Below, piece by piece: positions 57,243 to 64,000 of a stretch of DNA of 64,000 nucleotides. The notes beneath the pieces were generated by a model. It was not told the DNA's origin, did not search any database, and saw only the letters and a list, made by a program, of their open reading frames with translations. Both the position numbers and the translations under genes were made by a program. Every line of letters starts with the position of its first letter. The first letter of the stretch is position 1. This DNA comes from Pseudomonas fragi (GTDB lineage Bacteria > Pseudomonadota > Gammaproteobacteria > Pseudomonadales > Pseudomonadaceae), in contig NZ_LT629783.1 of NCBI RefSeq assembly GCF_900105835.1, forward strand, positions 4,982,501 to 5,046,500, in the 5' to 3' direction.

Positions 57243-58541
57243 TCAGCGTTGATGTACCAGATTACCTGCTGCGTAGGTTTGCTGCACGGTGCGGTCGTCG
57301 CCCAGGGTCATCAATACAAACAGCGTTTCGGCGATGTTTTTTGACTGCTTCAGGCGATAGCTCATCAGCGGCGTAGCGTTGTAGTCCAGCACCAGGAAAT
57401 CAGCGTCGCTGCCCGGTTGCAGATTGCCGATCTTGTCTTCCAGGCGCAGTGCCCGCGCCCCGCCCAGCGTAGCCAGATACAACGACTTGAACGGATTGAG
57501 GCGTGCGCCCTGCAGCTGCATGACCTTGTAGGCTTCGTTCAGGGTGTTGAGCAGCGAGAAGCTGGTGCCCGCGCCAACATCCGTGCCCAGGCCAACATTG
57601 AGTTTGTGTTTCTCGGCCATCGGCAGGTTGAACAAACCGCTGCCCAAAAACAGGTTGGAAGTAGGGCAGAACGCCACTGCCGAACCGGTCTCGGCCAGCC
57701 GTGCACATTCCTCGTCACACAGATGCACACCGTGGGCAAATACCGAGCGTTCGCCCAGCAACTGGTAGTGGTCGTACACGTCCAGATAACCCTTGCGCTC
57801 CGGGAACAGCGACTTCACCCACTCGATTTCCTGCAGGTTCTCGCTGATATGGGTGTGCAGATACACATCCGGGTATTCGCCCAGCAGCTTGCCCGCCAGG
57901 GTCAGTTGCTCCGAGGTGCTGGTCGGCGCGAAGCGCGGGGTGACGGCATAGTGCAGGCGGCCCTTGCCATGCCAGCGTTCGATCAGCGCCTTGCTCTCGC
58001 TGTAGCCGGTTTCGGCGGTGTCGGTCAGATAGTCCGGGGCGTTGCGGTCCATCATCACCTTGCCGGCGATCAGGCGCAGGTCCAGACGCTGTGCGGCCTC
58101 AAACAGGGCATCCACCGATTGCGGGTGTACGCTGCCGAACACCAGGGCCGTGGTGGTGCCATTGCGTAGCAGTTCCTTGAGGAAAACATCGGCCACTTCG
58201 TCAGCATGGGCCTTGTCGGCGAACTGGTTTTCGCATGGGAAGGTGTAGGTGTTGAGCCAATCAAGCAACTGCTCGCCGTAGGCACCGATCATCCCGGTTT
58301 GCGGGAAGTGGATATGGGTATCGATAAAGCCGGGGGTGATCAGTGCATCCTTGTACTCGGTGACTGCAATGTCGGCGCTCAGTGTGCCAAGCAGTTCGCT
58401 GGCCGGCCCCACGGCTTTGATCCGGCCGTTGTCGACCACCAGCAAGCCGTCTTCAAAATATTCGTAGGAGGCCTCGATCCCGACTTCGGCAGGGTCGGCG
58501 ATGCTGTGCAAAATGGCGGCGCGATAGGCTTTACAGGTCAT
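57243..58541 (-). CDS. guaD: Guanine deaminase
   Basis: Hydrolyses guanine to xanthine and ammonia, feeding xanthine dehydrogenase. The 432 residues form an amidohydrolase with DTHIHFPQTG (His76, His78), HTHISENLQEIEWV, FAHGVHLCDEE and the Asp in GLGTDVGAGTSFSLL. The RFAPTSTSEQL region fits guanine binding. It is the last gene of xdhA-xdhB-xdhC-guaD, starting 8 bp after the xdhC stop. Confidence 0.96.
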   Translation of the reverse strand: MTCKAYRAAILHSIADPAEVGIEASYEYFEDGLLVVDNGRIKAVGPASELLGTLSADIAVTEYKDALITPGFIDTHIHFPQTGMIGAYGEQLLDWLNTYTFPCENQFADKAHADEVADVFLKELLRNGTTTALVFGSVHPQSVDALFEAAQRLDLRLIAGKVMMDRNAPDYLTDTAETGYSESKALIERWHGKGRLHYAVTPRFAPTSTSEQLTLAGKLLGEYPDVYLHTHISENLQEIEWVKSLFPERKGYLDVYDHYQLLGERSVFAHGVHLCDEECARLAETGSAVAFCPTSNLFLGSGLFNLPMAEKHKLNVGLGTDVGAGTSFSLLNTLNEAYKVMQLQGARLNPFKSLYLATLGGARALRLEDKIGNLQPGSDADFLVLDYNATPLMSYRLKQSKNIAETLFVLMTLGDDRTVQQTYAAGNLVHQR

Positions 58542-58549
58542 GGCAATTC

Positions 58550-59407
58550 TCAGTGTGTGGCATGGCTGCGTCGTGAAGATGGCAGCAATTGTTTAATGGA
58601 TTCAGATGACGCGCTGTCGGCGCTCGCAGTGTGCTGGCCGAAATGGGTGTTGTAGGTGGCGATGATTTCGCCGGCGATGGAAATCGCGATTTCAACAGGC
58701 AGTTTGCCTTTGACTTCGCTCAGGCCCATCGGGCAGCGCATGCGCTGCAAAGGTGAGGCAGCGATACCGCGCTCACGCAAGCGATGCTCAAACTTCACGC
58801 GCTTGGTTTTGGAACCAATCAAGCCGAAGTAGGTAAAGTCGTTGCGTTTAAGCAGGGCAGCGCTGAGTTCCAGGTCCAGGGCGTGATTATGCGTCATGAC
58901 GATGCAGTAGCAACCCGCTGGCAGTGCATCGACCTCGTCAACTGGCTCATCGGTGACGATTTTTTCCACGCCCGGGGGCATGACTGACGGGAATTCCTGC
59001 TCCCGAGAGTCGATCCAGCGCACCCGGCAGGGCAGACTGGCGAGCAGGGGTACCAGAGCCCGGGCCACATGGCCGGCGCCAAACACCGCAATCTGTGCCT
59101 GCACCTTGCCCATGGGTTCGAACAGCAGCACGGCCACCCCTCCGCAACACTGGCCAAGGCTGGCGCCGAGGCTGAAACGTTGTAGATGGGTATCGTGCTT
59201 GCCGCTGTCGAGCATCTGGCGGGCAATTTCCATTGCCTTGTACTCCAGATGACCGCCACCGATGGTATCGAAGATTTTATCAGCGCAAATCACCATCTTT
59301 GAACCGGCATTGCGCGGGGTAGAGCCTTGCTCTTCGATGATTGTCACCAGCACGCAAGGTTCGCCTTGCTGCTGCAGCTCGGCCAGGGCGCTGATCCAGT
59401 TATTCAT
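58550..59407 (-). CDS. xdhC: Xanthine dehydrogenase accessory protein XdhC
   Basis: Binds and sulfurates molybdenum cofactor and hands it to XdhB. The 285 residues begin MNNWISALAELQQQGEPCVLV, contain the VTIIEEQGSTPRNAGSKMV motif and GGGHLE, and a Rossmann part (IAVFGAGHVARAL, SREQEFPSVMPPG, IVMTHNHALDLEL, YFGLIGSKTKR). The start at 59407 overlaps the xdhB stop by 8 bp; a longer frame runs into xdhB and is rejected. Confidence 0.95.
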   Translation of the reverse strand: MNNWISALAELQQQGEPCVLVTIIEEQGSTPRNAGSKMVICADKIFDTIGGGHLEYKAMEIARQMLDSGKHDTHLQRFSLGASLGQCCGGVAVLLFEPMGKVQAQIAVFGAGHVARALVPLLASLPCRVRWIDSREQEFPSVMPPGVEKIVTDEPVDEVDALPAGCYCIVMTHNHALDLELSAALLKRNDFTYFGLIGSKTKRVKFEHRLRERGIAASPLQRMRCPMGLSEVKGKLPVEIAISIAGEIIATYNTHFGQHTASADSASSESIKQLLPSSRRSHATH

Positions 59408-61775
59408 GCTGATCTCCCGACAGGCTTTTGCGCATTTGCTCACACCCCCACAGCACCCGCTCCGGGGTGGCCGGGGCATCAATCGCAGGTTGCACGCGAT
59501 AGTCGGCCAGGCTTGCCACGGCGTCCTTGAGCGCGCACCAGGCGGCGATGCCGAGCATAAATGGCGGCTCACCGACAGCCTTGGAGTGGAACACGGTGTC
59601 TTCGGGGTTCTTGCGGTTTTCTACCAGGGTGACGCGCAAATCCAGCGGCATGTCTGCCACCGCCGGGATCTTGTAGCTGGCCGGGCCGTTGGTCATCAGC
59701 TTGCCCTTGGCGTTCCACACCAGTTCTTCCATGGTCAGCCAGCCCGCGCCCTGGATATAGCCGCCTTCGATCTGGCCGATATCAATGGCCGGGTTCAGCG
59801 AAGCACCAACATCGTGGAGGATGTCGGTACGCAACATCTTGTATTCGCCGGTCAGGGTGTCGACGATGACCTCGGCGCAGGCGGCGCCAAAGGCAAAGTA
59901 GTAGAACGGTCGGCCGCGTGCCTGGCTGCGGTCATAGAAAATTTTCGGGGTTTTGTAGTACCCGGTGCTTGAGAGCGACACCTGGCCGAAGTAGGCCTGC
60001 TGGATCAGGCTTTCAAAACTGATGATCTGCTCGCCAATGCGCACCTGGCCGTTGTGAAAGATCACCGCCTGTTCGTCGACCTGATACTTGCCGGCTGCAA
60101 ACTCGATCAGCCGCTGCTTGATGGTTTCGGCTGCGTTTTGCGCGGCCTTGCCATTGAGATCGGCGCCACTGGACGCTGCTGTAGGCGAGGTGTTGGGCAC
60201 TTTGTCAGTATTGGTGGCGGTGATCTGCACACGGCTGATATCCACCTGGAACACCTCGGCCACTACCTGCGCGACCTTGATATTCAAGCCCTGGCCCATC
60301 TCGGTGCCACCGTGGTTGAGGTGGATGCTGCCATCGGTGTAGATGTGGATCAGCGCACCGGCCTGGTTGAGAAAGCTGGCGGTAAAGGAAATGCCGAACT
60401 TGACCGGGGTCAGCGCCAGGCCTTTTTTCAGGATCGGGCTGGCGGCATTGAACGCCTTGATCGCTTCGCGGCGTTCGGCGTACTGACTGCTGGCCTCCAG
60501 GTCGGCGGTCATTTCTTCCAGCAGGTTGTGTTCCACGGTCTGGTAGTAGTGGGTCACGTTGCGTTCGGTCTTGCCATAGTAGTTGGCCTTGCGCACGGCC
60601 AGCGGATCGAGGCCCAGGTGGCGGGCGATGCGGTCCATGACTTCTTCGATGGCGACCATCCCTTGCGGGCCGCCGAAACCGCGGTAGGCGGTGTTTGACG
60701 CCGTGTTGGTTTTACAGCGATAGCCATTGATCGTTGCATCGCCCAGGTAGTAGGCGTTGTCGGCATGGAACATGGCGCGGTCGACGATGGAGTTGGACAA
60801 GTCCGGTGAGCAGCCGCAGTTGCCCGCCAGGTCCAGCACGATGCCCTGCAAGCGGCCGCTGGCGTCGAAACCGACGTCATATTCGATATAAAACGGGTGG
60901 CGCTTGCCGGTCATCAGCATGTCTTCGGCCCGTGGCAGGCGCATCTTCGTCGGTTGCCCGGTAAGGCGTGCCACCACGGCGCACAGGCAGGCGGGGCTGG
61001 CGGCCTGGGTCTCCTTGCCGCCAAAGCCACCGCCCATGCGGCGCATGTCGACGACAATCTTGTTCATCGACACATCCAGTACCTCGGCCACCAGCTTCTG
61101 CACTTCGGTGGGGTTTTGCGTGGAGCAGTACACGATCATCCCGCCATCTTCGGTGGGCATGACCGATGAAATCTGGGTTTCGAGGTAGAAATGCTCCTGC
61201 CCGCCGATATGCAGGTTACCTTGCAGGCGATGTTCGGCCTCGGCCAGTGCGGTGCTTGAGTCGCCGCGTTGATGGGTGTGGGTGTCGAGCACAAAGTGTT
61301 TTTGGCGCAGGGCCTGCACCACGTCCAGCACGGGTTCCAGATCTTCGTATTCGATAATGGCGGCCATTGCCGCCCTGCGTGCTGTGTCCAGGTTGCTGGC
61401 AGCCACAGCCAGGACCGGCTGGCCGACAAACTCCACCTTGTCGATGGCCAGCAGCGGGTCGCCGGGCAACAACGGGCCGATGTCCTTGAGGCCGGGGATA
61501 TCTTCGTGGGTGATGACCAGGCGCACGCCTTCGAAGGCGTAGCAGGGCGTGGTGTCGACACGCAGGATTCTGGCGTGGGCACGGTCGGACAGGCGTGCGA
61601 AAAGGTGTAGCTGGTTGGGGAATTCCAGCCGGTCATCGATGTACTGCGCTTCTCCGCTGACATGCTTTTCGGCGCTGTCATGCTTGACGCTGCGACCTAC
61701 GCCGGTTTTCAAATCCTGCTGGAAGAGGGCGGTCAGCTCGGCCTGGGTCGGGGCAACCTTGTGATGGTTAGACAT
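59400..61775 (-). CDS. xdhB: Xanthine dehydrogenase large (molybdopterin) subunit
   Basis: Catalytic subunit oxidising hypoxanthine to xanthine and urate. The 791 residues show the molybdopterin motifs: GGGFGGKETQAA, AYRGFGGPQGM, EMGQGLNIKVAQVVAEV and, near the C-terminus, KAVGEPPFML with the conserved catalytic Glu. It is overlapped by xdhC at its 3' end and by xdhA at its start (8 bp each), indicating translational coupling. Confidence 0.97.
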   Translation of the reverse strand: MSNHHKVAPTQAELTALFQQDLKTGVGRSVKHDSAEKHVSGEAQYIDDRLEFPNQLHLFARLSDRAHARILRVDTTPCYAFEGVRLVITHEDIPGLKDIGPLLPGDPLLAIDKVEFVGQPVLAVAASNLDTARRAAMAAIIEYEDLEPVLDVVQALRQKHFVLDTHTHQRGDSSTALAEAEHRLQGNLHIGGQEHFYLETQISSVMPTEDGGMIVYCSTQNPTEVQKLVAEVLDVSMNKIVVDMRRMGGGFGGKETQAASPACLCAVVARLTGQPTKMRLPRAEDMLMTGKRHPFYIEYDVGFDASGRLQGIVLDLAGNCGCSPDLSNSIVDRAMFHADNAYYLGDATINGYRCKTNTASNTAYRGFGGPQGMVAIEEVMDRIARHLGLDPLAVRKANYYGKTERNVTHYYQTVEHNLLEEMTADLEASSQYAERREAIKAFNAASPILKKGLALTPVKFGISFTASFLNQAGALIHIYTDGSIHLNHGGTEMGQGLNIKVAQVVAEVFQVDISRVQITATNTDKVPNTSPTAASSGADLNGKAAQNAAETIKQRLIEFAAGKYQVDEQAVIFHNGQVRIGEQIISFESLIQQAYFGQVSLSSTGYYKTPKIFYDRSQARGRPFYYFAFGAACAEVIVDTLTGEYKMLRTDILHDVGASLNPAIDIGQIEGGYIQGAGWLTMEELVWNAKGKLMTNGPASYKIPAVADMPLDLRVTLVENRKNPEDTVFHSKAVGEPPFMLGIAAWCALKDAVASLADYRVQPAIDAPATPERVLWGCEQMRKSLSGDQHE

Positions 61776-63225
61776 AAGCTGTTACCCGCGTCTCGAGATG
61801 TGGCGTTTGCTGTTCGATAAAGTATTTGCGCAGCAGGTTTTGTGCACTCAGCAGGCGGTATTCCTTGCTGGCGCGAAAGTCCGAGAGCGGGGTGAAGTCG
61901 TTTGCCAGTGCAGCGCAGGCCCGTTCGATGCTGGCGCTGTTCCAGTCGGCGCCGAGCAATGCTGCTTCGCAGGCGGCGGCGCGTTTGGCGATGGCCGCCA
62001 TGCCGCCGAATGCCACGCGGACCCCGGTCACCACGCCATTGTCGATGTGCAGGTTGAATGCTGCGCAAACGGCGCTGATGTCGTCGTCCAGGCGCTTGGA
62101 AATTTTGTAGGCGCGAAATGTCTGGCTGGGATCGGCACGGGGAATGATGATCTTTTCGATAAATTCACCCTCCTGGCGCGCGGTAACCCGGTAATCAATG
62201 AAGTAGTCTTCAATGGCCAGCGTGCGGCGGGTTTGGCCCTTGCGCAGCAACAGCTGCGCGCCGAGGGCAATCAGCAGCGGGGGTGAGTCGCCAATCGGCG
62301 AGGCGTTGCCGATATTGCCGCCCAGGGTGCCTTGATTGCGGATTTGCAGTGAGGCAAAACGCTGCAGCAGTTCGCCAAAGTCCGGGTGCTCGGTATTGAG
62401 CGTGGCATAGGCATCAGTCAGGGAAACGGCGGCGCCGATTTCAATGCGATCGGCGAAGTGCTCGATGCGCTTCATCTCGGCCACGTTGCCGACGTAGATC
62501 ATCACCGGCAACGGGCGATGAAACTGGGTGACCTCCAGTGCCAGGTCGGTACCGCCTGCCAGCAGCCGGGCCTGGGGCTGGGACTCGTAGAGTTCGGCCA
62601 GGTCGCTGACGGTCAAGGGCAGCAGGCAGCGTTTATCGCCGCTGTTGAGTTCGCCGGTCTGGCTTGGGGTGATTGCCTTGAGCTGGGCGATGGTTGCGCT
62701 GTGCCGGGCATCGAACTGATCCGGTTGCTGCCCGGCGCATGCCTGTTCGGCAGCCGCCAGTATGGGCCGGTAGCCCGTGCAGCGACAGAGGTTGCCGGCA
62801 AGTGCCTCGTGGGCTTGATGGCCATCAGCCTGGCCGCTGCTGTTTTTTTGCAGGGCGAACAGCGACATCACAAAACCCGGGGTGCAAAAGCCGCACTGTG
62901 AGCCGTGGCAGTCGACCATCGCCCGCTGCACGCTGTGCAGTTGGCCCTGGTGTTTCAAGTCCTCGACGCTGATCAGTTGTTTGCCGTGCAGTGCCGAGAC
63001 AAAGGTCAGGCACGAATTCAGGCTGCGATAGCGCAGCCGCTCAAGGCCCTGGTCGTCCGTGTGCAGTTCGCCGACCACCACGGTGCAGGCGCCGCAGTCA
63101 CCGCTGGCGCAGCCTTCTTTGGTGCCGGGTTTGTGCAAGTGCTCGCGCAAATAGTTGAGCACGGTCAGGTTGGGGTCCAGCGTGTGCTCGGTGCGCAGCG
63201 TCTGGTTGAGTAGGAACTGGATCAC
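61768..63225 (-). CDS. xdhA: Xanthine dehydrogenase small (2Fe-2S / FAD) subunit
   Basis: Carries two [2Fe-2S] clusters and FAD. From the GTG at 63225, 485 residues: first cluster Cys39, Cys44, Cys47 and Cys72 (CASGDCGAC, NSCL); second cluster Cys111, Cys114, Cys147, Cys149 (CGFCTPG, CRCTGYRP); FAD domain about 215-485 with LLAGGTDLALEV and TLGGNIGNASPIGDSPP. The GTG has GAGG 6 nt upstream; a longer frame from 63318 has no similarity and crosses the promoter. First gene of the operon. Confidence 0.95.
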   Translation of the reverse strand: MIQFLLNQTLRTEHTLDPNLTVLNYLREHLHKPGTKEGCASGDCGACTVVVGELHTDDQGLERLRYRSLNSCLTFVSALHGKQLISVEDLKHQGQLHSVQRAMVDCHGSQCGFCTPGFVMSLFALQKNSSGQADGHQAHEALAGNLCRCTGYRPILAAAEQACAGQQPDQFDARHSATIAQLKAITPSQTGELNSGDKRCLLPLTVSDLAELYESQPQARLLAGGTDLALEVTQFHRPLPVMIYVGNVAEMKRIEHFADRIEIGAAVSLTDAYATLNTEHPDFGELLQRFASLQIRNQGTLGGNIGNASPIGDSPPLLIALGAQLLLRKGQTRRTLAIEDYFIDYRVTARQEGEFIEKIIIPRADPSQTFRAYKISKRLDDDISAVCAAFNLHIDNGVVTGVRVAFGGMAAIAKRAAACEAALLGADWNSASIERACAALANDFTPLSDFRASKEYRLLSAQNLLRKYFIEQQTPHLETRVTAYV

Positions 63226-63271
63226 GGAAGGCCTCGCATAATCATTATTGTTGTAACGCGGGATGAGTAGA

Positions 63272-63300
63272 AATCTAGCTAAAGTTGACCTGCGGGTCAA
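63272..63300 (-). promoter_or_regulatory. Promoter of xdhA
   Basis: On the minus strand TTGACC (63300-63295) and TAGATT (63277-63272) are 17 bp apart, a good sigma-70 pair, ending about 47 bp before the xdhA GTG. The -35 hexamer is one arm of the palindrome at 63285-63300. Confidence 0.6.
63285..63300. promoter_or_regulatory. Candidate operator over the xdhA promoter
   Basis: TTGACC, TGCG and GGTCAA form a perfect 6-bp inverted repeat covering the -35 box and spacer of the xdhA promoter. Binding there would block transcription. The divergent GntR protein (63450) is the obvious candidate ligand. Confidence 0.5.
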
Positions 63301-63449
63301 GAAATAGAGCTCGCTCATCCCTGTGATTGATATCCGGGGGATTTATTTGCTTATTTCGTGCCATATTCGGCCTCCGGGGCTCTGCGCGAGCGCCCACCAA
63401 GTGCGTTACACTTCGCCCCTGCACTGATAAAAGATTTTGAAGGTAAAAC

Positions 63450-64000
63450 ATGACGTTCAAGGCGCCGGACAGCCTCGCCGAGCAAATCGCTCACCACCTC
63501 GCCGAACGCATCATTCGTGGCGAACTAAAGCCTGGGGAACGCATTCAGGAACAGAAAGTGACGCTGGCGCTCAATGTCAGTCGTGGCTCTGTGCGCGAAG
63601 CCTTGCTGATCCTGGAGCGGCGACATCTGATCGCCATCCTCCCGCGCCGCGGTGCCCATGTGACCGAGCTCACGGCGCACAAGGTGCAAAGCCTGTGCAC
63701 GCTGATGAGCGAGATGTACATCCTGCTCGGCAATGCGGTTGCCCAACGCTGGGCGGTGCCGGCTGACCTGGGGCCATTCCTGCAGATTCAGCAGCGTCTG
63801 GCTGCCAGCTACGAGCGCCAGGACATCAGCGCCTTTGTTGAAGACAGCTTCAATGTGATGCGTGCGGCGTACCCGTTCGCGGACAACCCGTACCTGCAGG
63901 AAACCGTCGAGAACCTGCACCCGGCCATGAGCCGTGCCTATTACCTGGCACTGGATCAGCGCAAGGCCGAGATGAGCGAATTTCTGGCCTTGTTTGCGCA
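63450..64000 (+). CDS. GntR family regulator (FCD subfamily), 3' end missing
   Basis: Cut by the right edge after 183 codons. The winged helix-turn-helix is at about residues 8-75 (SLAEQIAHHLAERIIRGELKPGERIQEQKVTLALNVSRGSVREALLILERRHLIAILPRRGA), followed by the start of an FCD-type ligand domain (AHKVQSLCTLMSEMYI). GAAGG precedes the ATG. It is divergent from xdhABC-guaD and probably controls it. It differs in sequence from the GntR at 56364. Confidence 0.88.
   Translation, partial: MTFKAPDSLAEQIAHHLAERIIRGELKPGERIQEQKVTLALNVSRGSVREALLILERRHLIAILPRRGAHVTELTAHKVQSLCTLMSEMYILLGNAVAQRWAVPADLGPFLQIQQRLAASYERQDISAFVEDSFNVMRAAYPFADNPYLQETVENLHPAMSRAYYLALDQRKAEMSEFLALFA

Noticed and set aside
63226..63318. 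Longer N-terminus for xdhA
   Set aside because: It crosses the promoter and palindrome, and the ferredoxin domain begins right after the GTG at 63225.
1..64000. CRISPR arrays, tRNA or rRNA genes, insertion sequences and phage attachment sites
   Set aside because: I looked for regularly spaced repeats, CCA-ended cloverleaf patterns and transposase motifs and saw none. The only repeats are the REP-type hairpins listed.

Overview
The window is a stretch of a Pseudomonas chromosome, most likely from the P. fluorescens lineage. The gene order supports this: gyrA-serC-pheA-hisC-tyrA/aroA-cmk-rpsA-ihfB is the Pseudomonas mixed-function supraoperon, and the O-antigen locus sits between ihfB and a wbpM homologue, as in P. 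aeruginosa. Other pointers are the mtaD/mtnA pair, mupP beside ubiG, and REP/REPIN-type inverted repeats in intergenic gaps. Both ends cut through genes (mnmC at the left, a GntR regulator at the right). I saw no rRNA, tRNA, CRISPR array, transposase or integrase.

Layout. 1-9.5 kb: mnmC (partial), polyphosphate:AMP phosphotransferase, a giant DUF6543 toxin-like protein, fumC, a DUF2059 secreted protein and a BolA protein. 9.5-16.4 kb: trhO, a DsbA-family thiol oxidoreductase, an ABC exporter, a membrane PAS-GGDEF-EAL protein and a TenA/heme-oxygenase-like protein. 16.4-21.1 kb: yciK-mupP-ubiG-mtaD on the minus strand, divergent from mtnA. 21.1-33.4 kb: a long inverted repeat, then the gyrA to lapA block. 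33.6-50.6 kb: O-antigen locus (wzz, rfaH, an ops element, rmlA, rmlC, wzx, glycosyltransferase, wzy, three UDP-L-FucNAc genes, a WbuB-like transferase, a fused phosphoglycosyltransferase/acetyltransferase, a DegT aminotransferase and wbpM). 50.7-57.1 kb: comEA, a TetR regulator, a DUF2897 micro-protein, pyrF, two oxidoreductases, a BenE transporter and a GntR regulator. 57.2-64 kb: the purine-catabolic operon xdhA-xdhB-xdhC-guaD, divergent from a second GntR regulator.

How it works together. The O-antigen locus reads as a Wzx/Wzy system. WbpM, the aminotransferase and the acetyltransferase half of the fused protein would build a UDP-diacetamido-trideoxyhexose (UDP-diNAcBac type). The phosphoglycosyltransferase half of the same polypeptide would load it onto undecaprenyl phosphate. 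FnlABC-type enzymes would make UDP-L-FucNAc for the WbuB-like transferase. One further glycosyltransferase completes the set, suggesting a short, roughly trisaccharide repeat. An exact 12-base ops element lies between rfaH and rmlA, so the RfaH antiterminator encoded inside the locus probably controls the operon it sits in. The xdhABC-guaD operon converts guanine and hypoxanthine to xanthine and urate; a 16-bp palindrome overlaps its apparent promoter.

The least explained items are the 1403-residue DUF6543 protein with palindromes at its start codon, the fused diNAcBac initiation enzyme, the rfaH/ops arrangement with a sigma-54-like motif in front of rfaH, and the TenA-like protein that keeps possible metal ligands. 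All function calls come from reading the sequence; no database search was run.
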